From Fragum whitleyi (taxonomy: Eukaryota; Mollusca; Bivalvia; Cardiida; Cardiidae), in contig OX411549.1 in the NCBI GenBank assembly GCA_948146395.1, positions 33,564,693 to 33,628,692 of the forward strand: a stretch of 64,000 bases of DNA, given 5' to 3'. The position numbers and the translations under genes are program-made. Below, in pieces: positions 25,301-37,580 of this stretch. The notes below the pieces were generated by a model. That model was given only the letters and a program-made list of their open reading frames with translations, was not told the DNA's origin and did no database searches. Each line of letters opens with the position of its first letter. Position 1 is the first letter of the stretch.

Positions 25301-28300
25301 ACTGTAATTGCTGGAACTTAAACCTTTTATGCACTGACCCCACTATTTGTTTTTGTTCTTTTACACAATATAGGTATGGTAACAACAACAGCCTCATTGC
25401 CTATCAGTAATCCACCTGACACAACCTCATATTCCATCACTGTCAATGTTTATGATACCGAGGCTTGTGGATATGGTACATGTCACCTTAGTCTCGATGT
25501 TACTTTCACCAATTTTGTAAGTATAGAATGATATCAATACACAATAAGGAACCTTTAATCAGTGACTAAAAAATTGATGGAACGTTTTCAATACAGAAGC
25601 CTTTGGATATTGTAAATGTCAACCGGGTCTTTTTGTCACTTTCGATAATTTCGTAGGTATAGACTAACACCAATCTTGCTTAATATAGGACCTATGTCTG
25701 TATATAAATATTTGTTTTCCCACCATAGCTACTCTTATTTTACGAAACCAACGGATATCAGAGATTTCCTTGTCTTGCACAAATGTAAGATCTCTCTCTC
25801 TAAATGACATTATTGTAACATCATCAAACAAACGTTCATGCTGCATTATATCTTGATTTTATGTGAGACAAGGTGATTATTAACCTTATGAGGAATATAA
25901 AAGTTATCAAGCTTGCAGAGGTTTACTAAATAACTTTTTAAAATTTAGACTTAGGTAAGATCAACTTATCTCAAATAAAACCTCATGATAGATCCTATAT
26001 AATGTGTAGATGGGCAAATCAAAGCAAATTTATTGATATCTTCAGGATTAAAGCTTTAGACCAATATTTAATTGCTAAAAAAAGATCTATATCTAACCAT
26101 GTATTTGAATGTGTTAACTCTTGTCAAGCTGAATCTGGATTATTCCTGCCTTGGCAGGAGCTATAAACAAACATCAGCCTGCACATATGTGCAGTCTGAT
26201 CTTTGTCCATACCACCTGTGTTTGCTTTTTTGAAACCAGAAAAGCTAGAGATTTTAATTTTTGAATGAATACCAAATGAAATTTAGTGCATCCAGAGCTT
26301 GGAGCACTTTGATTTTGTTTCAATTTTGCCAAGATTTTTTTATTCAGCGTGACAAGGGTTAAAATTATTATCTGCAACACGCAGGATATAAGTATAGACA
26401 ACATGGCTGGAGTGATAACCAATCTACACGAAGATACAATGGCTGAGAACACTCTACTAACCATCATTACGTCAGACGCAAATACTGAAGATGGTGTGAA
26501 TTGTGTGATTGATGAAGCCTCCTCCATCCCTGCTAACAATAACAAGTTTTTGATCAGAGAAACAGACATAGGAAGCAATGGTATGACAGCATAATGATAA
26601 ATCTATCATTTACAGTATTTGAATATACCAGCTAGTATTTGAATATAATTTACTAATTTTCTTTTTCATAAATTGTATGTTTTTGGGGTGTTGTGGGCAT
26701 AATTTTGTTTACAGGCAAAACACGGATAAATCAGTAAATCCATGTGCCGTTTATAACAGGCTTTTTCCACTTAAATATCCTCAGTCCTAGTGGATATACA
26801 TGTACTATAATCAATTGACAGGATACTGATATTTCCTATATAATTGCTTGTCCTCAAAAGAAACTCAATAAAATTTGTTGAAATACTATAGGGTTCGATT
26901 TTGAAGAATTTTCACATTGATAACTTAAATGCATGAAAAAAATCATATCCAACATCCTTTTATGCAACAATAGCATCAATTCACTATTTGTGGGCGTAAT
27001 CATTTGCAAAGACCCTCAAAATATTTCAGAGCTTCAGCTTTCCACCCAGGTATTAAATTATTTTCAGATCTCTGCAAATATTATTGCCCTCAAAAATTGG
27101 ATTAAACCTATATTCTTTAATTGTTGCAAGCCCAGTTAAAGATATGAACATTTTGGAAAGTAGTTTCAAAATATGAAACCTGACCAAAACTTTGCAGTAT
27201 GACTTTGGCTGGAACTTTGTGAGGCTTCTTTTTATTACCCTGAAAGTACCATGTTACATTAATGTATACTTATTTTCTAAATGCAACCTACTAAAGACCC
27301 ATAAGATGCTGGATCAAATAGCCTTATGAAATGTTTGTGTTAAAGAGTCCCCTTGAGTGATTTTTTTGCGGGGGTGGGGGGGTGGGGGGGTGGGGGGGGG
27401 GTGGGGGTTACTGATTTATATCCTCCTCCGTTATGTGCCTTGATTTGTATAGATCTAGACACTTGGCAATGAAGACTTTTGCTGTAAATGAAAATGCACA
27501 TTGCCTGCGAAATAATGTATGGGAAAAAATATATTTTGCCTTAATGATATTAAACATGTCTTAAATTTATTGTGATTCAAGACCAAAGAAGCCAGATTTT
27601 GTCTTGTGATTAGTAATTAGTTGCAATGGCTTTACTTTGGAGGAAAATGCATAACCTGTCATTATTAGCTAAAACAAGCTGGAGGTTCAAGATTTTGATT
27701 GCCTTCAGAGGATTCTAGTCTTTTCAAGCCTGACTATGTGTTTAATATTATACACAGATACACAGTTTACATGAAGATTATGTGATTCTGAACAGAAGAA
27801 GCCAGAATTTGACAGCATAGTGTCAGAATTTATACAATATCTGTGACATGCAGTGACTTATATGGTTCTTTAGCATAAGCTGGAGTCATGAAGTTTTGAT
27901 TGCTCACATAATTCTTTCAAAACCTTGTAACTACAACTTTATATAAACGGTTTTTACAAAGTTTTAGATGAAACTGATGATTATATTGATTTGGGTAATA
28001 TTATACCTTGCTTAGTATATGTGATGAAAATGATACGATTTATAATTGTAGAATTCATAATTCTGAACAGAGAAAAGCCCGAATTTGACTATCATAGTGT
28101 GAGAATATACACAATAGCTGTGACATGCAGTGACCTATATGGGTCTTCAGACTCTGCCACAATGACTGTAACAATAGATGAAAATGCCCAGCCTGTCATC
28201 ACTAATCTACCCAGTAAGTTGCTTAAGCCTTTGCTGTTCAATCCCTGCTTTTTACGTGCCTGTGATTTTATGATTAAGAAAACATTGTAAAAAAAGAAGA

Positions 28301-31300
28301 AATTGCTGTTCTACCCTACTGAATGGTTATTTTTCAAATTAAATCCACTTTAAATTTTCATCTGCAAAACCTTTGAATTTGGACAGGTCCAAAATTTTGT
28401 AAAACAGGAAAGTGTTAAGCATTTCTTGTTTTTCAAAATTTTTAGACTGGTCCAAATTGAAAGAGTTTACTTATAGCAATTATTAAAGTGGGTGCAATTT
28501 GAAAAAAAAAAATGAGCCTTTGTGTGACATTTCCAACAATTTGACATGTGCGTGAGGGCCAGCATAAAAAACCTTGACTGCCTTTTAGAATAATTAGCTG
28601 TTTGTCTGACTTTCTAAAGACACTATTGGACCTTATGTTTCTACAAGGCGCAAAGTGAAGACCCTGGTCAGACTGTGTGGATGCACAGGCTGGCCAAAGT
28701 CTTTGCTTGGCCCTCATTTGAAATTGTTGGAAATGACATGCACAGGCTCAAATCATCTCACAGAGGAGCCCAACTAGCTCAGTCCATACTGGGTTTTTTA
28801 GGGATTCAGGTTTTGCGAGTGAGACTCCAAAATATGCAGCCAGAACATCTGATGTGAGTCCCTTTGGCCCTCTGGGGATCAATTTCAGAATAGAATTGAA
28901 TACTAGACTGTTTTAAACAGTCTTCAATTCTTTCCTGAAATTGATCGCCAAGTAATTATAAGTACCCAACACTTTATTAACCTTTAAACAGGGAATAGCT
29001 CTAAATGAACAGAAAAACTAGATCAATGCTTTGAAATAAATAGTCTCCATCTGAAGCAGGGACTCCTAAACCTCATGAAAGAAACCCTAAGATCTCAATG
29101 GTTGAATCCTTTGGCCTGATTTAGTTGATGTTAGACTAGAACCTTGTCCATAATTCATTGGTCTATCATTCCTTGTGTCATGAAATCAAATTCGTCTGGA
29201 CCAACTTTCATCCAAAGATTGACAAAAGCCATTGTGACACACGTCATTTGCTTCTAGTCATAGGCTGAATGGAAAGTAAAGTTGCTATTGTTTTATAATT
29301 TGCTCAACATTAGGATATGACCTAATTACAGTGGGGAATTACGTGACACAATTTTTTTGATATTTGTCAATTCTGTAAATTACTGAACTGATTTAAAGAA
29401 TGTTTAAAACAGAGATGGTGAAAAACTCCAGGAGTTTGCTGGACATAGATCTTTCTAATTAAAAGTTATTGACGACCAAGTTAATTTTAAGTCATATCTT
29501 GTTGAATCATCTTGTCTTTCTGATAAAGAATTAAAGATACTCCAGTTATGAAAAACTACTAACAAACAATGTGCTTTATTATCGTTCTAAAAGTCTTTGA
29601 GATGCATAAAGTTTGAACCACATTATCGAACCAAAAAGCATAAGGTCATGGTTTTTTATCATGGACAGAATTAAGATCAGGATAACAATTGATTTCTTAC
29701 AAAATTTTCATTTTAGGAACAATAAATGTTGATCCAATGACTATACTCTCTGGAACACAGATTTTTACTCTATCCACCACTGACGCTGAGAATGATCAAC
29801 TAACTTACTTCTGTAATACAACAGATACATTGATACCTCTAGAGTGTGTCACAGGTAATACAAACAAATGTTTATCCAATGACTGTGCTCTCTGGAACAC
29901 AGATTTTTACTCTATCCACCACTGACGCTGAGAATGATCAACTAACTTACTTCTGTAATACAACAGATACATTGATACCTCTAGAGTGTGTCACAGGTAA
30001 TACAAACAAATGTTTATCCAATGACTGTGCTCTCTGGAACACAGATTTTTACTCTATCCGCCACTGATGCTGAGAATGATCCACTCACTTATTTCTGTAA
30101 TAACACAGATACTTCAGTACCTCTAGAGTGTGTCACAGGTAATACAAACAAAGATATTCACCATATTAGACTGACTATGAGAATGCCCCCCCCCCCCCCC
30201 CCTCCCCTCCATTACATCAGTAATGCAACAGAAACTTTAATACTCCTAGTGTCTTTAAAATAAGTCAAATACAGATCCTAAACATTTCAAAATAAGGCCA
30301 TTGGAAATGATCAACTGACTCTTTTTCACAGTATAGAGGCAATGCTATTTAATGCAAACTATTTCCATGATACATGGCGGGAATAAGTCTCCAGCTAGTA
30401 GAAAATGTAAAAGGTAATTCATCCAGAGATATTAACCACATTAGGTGATGAAAATGATCCACACAACTATTACTGTATTACTACAAAAACTTCAATACAA
30501 CTAAAGTGTGCCATTTATAGGTCATACAGAGATCTTTATCATATCAAAATAAGGTGATGAAAATAATCCACACACTTACTACTGTATTTCTACAAAACTT
30601 TTTAAGATAATGAGTTTAATAAATTCCATATTTAATGGCCACAAATTTTATATTCTGTTCATAATATGATCCAATTTTTGTGATAAACCAAAAAAGTTCT
30701 TGAATATCATTATATTTCTGCATAACATTCAGCCATTCATAAATTTTCAAATTAATTTTGACTTCATTTTCACTGTTACGAAAAAATGTTGCTTTAATTA
30801 TTTGTTAAGCTCATATGCAAAGTTATTTAACTAGTTCACTCCTATGTAATACCAAAAATACTTAACAACAATACTTAACAAGGTTATTTCACTCTTGTGA
30901 CGTAGGTCATTATCATTGTAATAAAAATATAATCTTTTATTTTCCAGATGGGGTTGTATCGATGCGTAGAAATGTGACAGTTCCCTCAGAAAATGGTCAG
31001 ACATACCAGATATTGATGTGTGTGCTGGACAATGGTCATTCTCACACTGTGTGTGATACATTGTCTGTCTTCATCACATGTAAGCACCCAATTTTGGTTA
31101 CTTTGATACCTTTGATTTCTGACCTGTCACCAGTCTGTGTCTCTTTGTATAGGATTGTGATCATTGCCCACCAAAAAAGGTCAGACAGAATTATAAAGAT
31201 AGAGAAAGTGTTTTGGGTTTTAGATCAAAGTATTTAAATAATCAAAGCTGAAACCCTATGTTGTTGGTATGTATTGGAATCGTCTTGTTAAGATGATGCA

Positions 31301-34300
31301 AATGAGTACCAACAACATAGGGTTTATAAACTTATTTTGTTGATTCTCAATGGAATCGTCTTGTCAAGATGATTCAAATGAGTACCATAGTTACAACATA
31401 GGGTTTCTTTGAGATAACTGGCTTTAGCCACTTTTTATCTGTTCCTCGGTCAGACAAACTAGATACAAAGTGTGTGCTGGACAATGGTCCTTCTCAAACT
31501 GTCTGTGATATATTGTCTGTCTTCATCACATATAAGCATCCAATTGTTGCGCTCTGAACTCTTACAATGTTAAATAATGCCTCTTTGAGTAATGATTGTA
31601 ATTGTTTAAGGTCTTAAGTGAAAAGGACTATGTGTCATAGGATGCAAATGTGTTTGTAAACATTTGCATGTCTTATTCAAATTCAAGCGGTGACTAACAT
31701 TTCTCAGCTGTTTTGTAAAAGTTTTTATCATGAAGTCAGAACAAAAGCTGCATTAGATACCTCAATAACAAGGATTTGGTGAAGGATCTTATTGTAACTT
31801 TCAAAGCCTGTTTTGGGGGTGTGTGAAAATATTCATTAACCTTTAAACTAAAGATTGTTTATAAGGCCATTTTTTTTTAATTTTCTGGTTTTCGGGAGAG
31901 CTGACCCAATTTATCTAAAAAACCTTTAATAAAAATAGAATTACCTTCCATAAATTCTTTTTTTATTTCCTCCGAAATGAGTGTGATAAGGTTATTTGTT
32001 TCATACCTCCATGAAATCAACAAACACTCTATTCATATTTAATGCTTTAATATCATGAAGAAAGCTCCACTGGCCGAAGGCCAGCATGCTATTGTCATGG
32101 CGGAGTGTCCATCCCCCAAATATGGACTTGACAGGGCATGGCATTTTTTCACTTAGAAATCTTTAAAAATCTTCTCCTCCCAAACAATTGGACCAATTTC
32201 ATTGAAACTTGGTATGAAGTTCCTTGGGTGACCCTTTACTTAAATTGTTCAAGAAATTTTGATTGGCCCATAAATATGGGCGTGGCAGGGAGGGGCTTAT
32301 TTTTAGCCCGAAATCTTTGAACAACATCTCCTCCTGAACCACTGGGCCGATTTCAATGAAACTTAAGTAGAATGTTCCTTGGTTGACCTTTTACTCATAT
32401 TGTTCAAGAAATTTTGATTGACTTATAAATATGGGCATTGGAGGATGGGGCCTGTTTTGAGCCTGAAATCTTTGAGCGACTTCTAAACCACTGGGCAGAT
32501 TTCAATGAAACTTTACCAGAATGTTCCTTAGGTGACTCTTTTTAAAAAAAATGTTTGCAAAACTTTGATTGGCCAATAGATATGGGCGTGGCAGGGCGGG
32601 GATTATTTTGAGCACATAAGTTTTGAAGGACATCTCCTGAACCACTGGGCCAATTTAGATGAAACTTTAACAGAATGTTCCTTGGGCGACTCTTTACCTA
32701 CATTGTTGAAGAAATTTTGATTGGCCCATAAATATGGGCTTGGCAGGATGAGGCCTATTTTGAGCACGAAAGCTTTGAACGACATCTCCTTCTGAACCTT
32801 ATGTTTTAATAAGATGGGTAAAGGGATGCAGGTTCATTGTGATTGAGTATTTTGGTGCAATTTTCTGATGGGACTACATTTCACGGAAGCTTACAAAATA
32901 GCTGCACACTGAAAATTGTTTTCATTGAATAATGAAACCAATTTTTCAGCCAATCAAAATAGACAACCCTTGATTGACAAAATTAAACTTAAATTGTTTG
33001 GTCATGGACATAAAGAATTATTTAATTAAACAGTTTATTTTGAGTTTGGCTATTTTTGCAGAGAACTTCTTTATTTTCATTCTTGTGCAAAAACTTTGAC
33101 AATTTTCAATAAATTTTCAATTTCTCTGGAGCTAGATCTATTAAAGCTTGAATCTTGGAATAGTCCTGTATCTACTATCCAGGGGTATAGCTCTTAATAG
33201 CTCTTTACCCATCTTAGTACAAATTATGCTCCTTTATCCACTATCCGGCCTTCAACAGCTGAGCATAGGCTTGTGAATTTATTGTTTTATTGACAACAGC
33301 CCTCTGTGAATTCATTTTAGATTAGATGACAATCTTAAGTTGATACAAATTTAAATTTTTTTTATCTAAATGCCTTTTATTTAAGGGGTATGTAGATGTA
33401 TTTTGTAACTATAGAGAATTAAGTGACATAATATTAAAAAGAATTTGGTGTTTTGATTTTGTCAATGTGTCTACTAAATGTGTTTCATTAGAAAAAAATA
33501 CAATTTACTTATTAACCCTTATCATGCTGAATAAATTTTGGCTAAATTTTTTTAATCAAAATCAAAGTGCAAAAAGCACTGAAAGTTCCAACTGTAGGTC
33601 AATTTTTATTTGAAAATCAAAATCTATTGACAATTCTGGTTTGAAAGCGAGAAACAGGTGGTGTAGACTAACATCAGACTGCACATATGTGCAGGCTGAT
33701 GATTGTCTGTAGCTCCTGACAAAGCAGGAATATTCCGGGTTCAGCATGACACTCAGGGTTTTAATATTAGAAGAAAATATCTGCTTTTTTTTCTTACAGC
33801 TTCCAAGACAAACCCAGAGATATCTAACCTACCATCAACAGTTAACTTTGATGAAAATACAAGCATCAACACTGTTCTGTTTACTCTGAGTGTTACAGAC
33901 CCTGATGCCTTAGATATACACACATACACGCTGGAACATGTGTATCCAAAAGACTCAACATCGAAATTTACCTTTGTTGTTACCTGTAAGTCAATGTTCT
34001 TTTATCATGATTTTATTCTTAATTCATTTGATGTCTATTTGTGTACTTCACAACTGAGTGTTTGTTACTTTTAAATGAGTTACGAAACAAACACTGGGCC
34101 AACTTATTTGTCACCCGAATGGGGCCTGTTTTTTGGCTGGGCCACAATAAGAAACCAGCTCTATGTTCTGGCTAACAAGATGTTGCATACCGTTTTCAAA
34201 TTATACCCCGCTTTACTCGTGCACATGTGCGCAAAACGGGTTTAATTTGAAAACGGTTTTGCAACATCTTTTTAGTCGGAACATAGAGCTGGTTTCTTAT

Positions 34301-37300
34301 TGTGGCCTGGCTGAAAAATGGGCCCTGTTAGGGTGACAAATAAGTTGGCCCACTGTCTTCTAGATGGTAAGTTTTGCCTTTATTGATTTGAGATATGGCG
34401 CAGAAGTGATTTAAACCTTTTGAATATTTTTAAATTACATAGGTTTTATAACACTAGTGTTAAATTATTATTGTAAATGAGCTCATAGTATTTATTATTG
34501 TCTTTTATTTACCATGAAATTTGACATAATTGTGCATATGATGAAAACATTCTACAGTGTTGTAAGTTTTGTGGGATATCACGAATCAATAAATTTAAAA
34601 TAGTTCATCAATGTTGTTGGAAACTTTCAAGTTCACACCATTAATGGAATATCAAATTGATTTTAGAGAATTACCAAATTGTTTAAACTTTTGTTGTCTT
34701 CTATAACAGATAAAACTTTGTAAAAGCCTTTGTTTTCATCTGTTTATAGATGGCTTGGTTGATAAATTTGGTACTTGATGATGATTCATACAATTCATGC
34801 AACATCAATTTTTTATGATTATTTTTATTCACTGCTGAAGGTGGTTGTATATTGGTGTCATCTCCCTCTGTCTGTCTGTCTGTCTGTCTGTCTGTACATA
34901 TGTTGTTACGTACAATTCTTGTTAGCACAACCCCTCCTTCAAGTATGGATGGATTTGCATGAAACTTTCACAGAATGTTCCCTATCATGTGACCATGCGC
35001 AAATTGTCTTTTTGTACACTATTAACCCTTTGCTGTTTAATCCCTGCTTTTTACGTGCCTGTAATATTATGATTGAGAAAACATTGTGAAAAAAGAAGAA
35101 ATTGCTTCTGACAAGCAATTTCTTCTTTTTCCACACTATTTTCTGCCTTACAGAATGGTTATTTTTAAAATTAAATCCATTTTAAATTTCCGTCTGCTAA
35201 ACCTTTGAATTAAGACAGGTCCAAATTTTTGTAAACAGGAAAGTGGAAAAGGGGACCTTTCTTGAAAAATTTCCCATAGCAATATATTCTTGATCCTTGA
35301 ACTCATATTACCTTTCAGCTGGTGTTCTCATGCTGGCATCATCCTTTGACTATGAGGTACAGACAACCTACAATTTCACATTTAGTGTGGAGGATAATTA
35401 TCTCCCTGGTTTGGCCTACAAGACTCTATATCTCATAGTGGATGATATCAATGAAGCTCCAAATCTGACCTTACACACAACATCATTGACAACACTGGAA
35501 GGAAATGTAAGTAGTCAAGAGATAATAATAATATTGTTGATTTTATTGACATATGAAACTAAAAACCTAATCACATTGTATGAAGAGGCAGATTCATACA
35601 TGAGTGTAATGAAGTTTTTAGTTTCATACCTTTTATGAAATCAACAAATATCATTTTCATATCTTATAATTTAACGTCATGAAGCAAACATATAAAAATT
35701 TGTCTGAGTTAAGAAACAGATATCTTATGGGACTACTTTTTGCGGAAGCCTACAAAACAACTGCGTACTCAAAATGGTTTTCATTACTGAACAAAACTAA
35801 CTCTACAGCCAATCAGAATGCATGAATATTGATTAACACAACTAAAATTAAATTATGATTTTTTGGAACATAAAAAATTGTTATTTTGTCATCACCTTGG
35901 TGCCAAGGCATTGCTCTTTGTGGGGAGGGGATATATTGGTTTTACCCTGTGTGTCTGTCCATCCGTTTGTTCATCCGTCATTCCATATACCTTTTTCGTT
36001 ACTGGACTATAACTCAAAAACTTAGTGACATAGGATAATGAAACTTTATACAGTTGTTGCCAATGACATAAGGAAGTGCTCTTCTTTGGCTCACCCGAGC
36101 ACTAAGTGCTCAAGGTGAGCTATTGTGATTGTACAATGTCCGTCGTGCATCATCCGTCGTGCGTCGCCCACAATTTCTTTAAACATCTTCTCCTCCTAAA
36201 CCAGTGGGCCAATCTTGATGAAACTTGGCAGGGATGTTCCTTGGGTCAAGTTCTGCCAAAGTTGTTCAAACATATGAAATCCACCCTTAACTTTCCTTTT
36301 ACCCTATTAAAAAGGGTGAAAAAATGATAATCTTCAAAAATCTTCTTCTCTGAAACTAGATGGCAGACAGCTTTTATATTTGGTATGTAGCATCATCTAG
36401 TGTACCTCTACCAAGTTTGTTCCTATCAAGGCCCTAGGATCATATTTGGGCTCCACCCGGGCGCAACCCATTTTACGCAGAATCAAAGAGTGAAAATCTT
36501 TTAAAATCTTCTTTTCCAAAACCAGATGGCACACAGCTTTCTTTTTTGGTATGAAGCATCATCTAGTTGGTCCCTACGAAGCTTGTTCATATCCCTGGGG
36601 TCATATTTGGGCTCCACCCAGGCGCATCCCTTTTTAGCTCATCTGAGCACGATGAGTGAAAATAGGAAAACCTTCAAAAATCTTCTTCTCTGAAACCAGA
36701 AGGCAGAAAGATTTCATATTTAGTTTGTAGCATCATCTCATGGACCATTACGAAGTTTGTTCATATCAAGACCCTGGGGTCACATTTGGGCTCCACCCGG
36801 GTGCATCCCGTTTTACATAGAATCAAAGAGCGAAAAGGCATATCTGTCTTGCTCTTGGCTGATTACATTCCATGGTATTGATCTTATGTAGAAATTATCT
36901 CCTTTTTGACATCTGCCTGCCTATTCAATTAATGTGATGTCCCAGGGGGCAAAGAGACGCAGATGAGCGATCTAGGACCATCATGGTCCTCTTGTTTTTT
37001 TTGTTCACAAAAGGTTTAAAGTCAAGGTCACAATAGTCTTTAACTGTTTCCAAGACCCATTTAAGTAATTGGTGGTAAAAAGCACTGTTTTGGGATTATT
37101 AGTCTTTTTTACCACAGACACAGATCTAGTTTTGACTTGTCATGTTAAGTTGATTGTCTTCTGATAATTTCACAGCTTCTTTTGTGAAATAATAAAATGG
37201 ACCACTTACTGTTTTGGTTGGGTTAAAAACCCTACTCTGTTTATTTCATGCTATTGAATTTGGATGGCAAATGCAATGTTTTTTGTAGCAATGGCAAGAT

Positions 37301-37548
37301 CACGTTTTGGGGAAGGAAACATTTAGGACTAAGGAAAAGTGCCTGTAACAGGTCATTTCTTCATTTTCCATGATGTTTCCAAAGGCCTCTCCTTAGGTGT
37401 TAAAAAGCTGGATTGTTGGGAAATGGGTAAAACATGTTGATCATCTTGTATAAAATTGTGTAAATATTTGTATGCTTTTGTAAACCAATTTTGTGAGGAC
37501 CATATGGAAGATTGGGAAACCAAATATGTATCCTCTTTAAATAAAGTC

Positions 37549-37580
<32 letters not shown>

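Noticed and set aside
26174..26578. A 134-codon minus-strand frame
   Set aside because: It lies mostly over exon 11 and a MITE on the opposite strand, with no recognisable protein content.
27968..28015. A longer exon 12 starting at 27968
   Set aside because: Phase allows it, but the start at 28016 gives nearly the same length to the CSD motif as exon 6. Kept only as an alternative.
29855..30138. Extra copies of exon 13 as in-frame additional exons
   Set aside because: They lack a usable acceptor in the right phase, and the 142-bp period shifts the frame on read-through.
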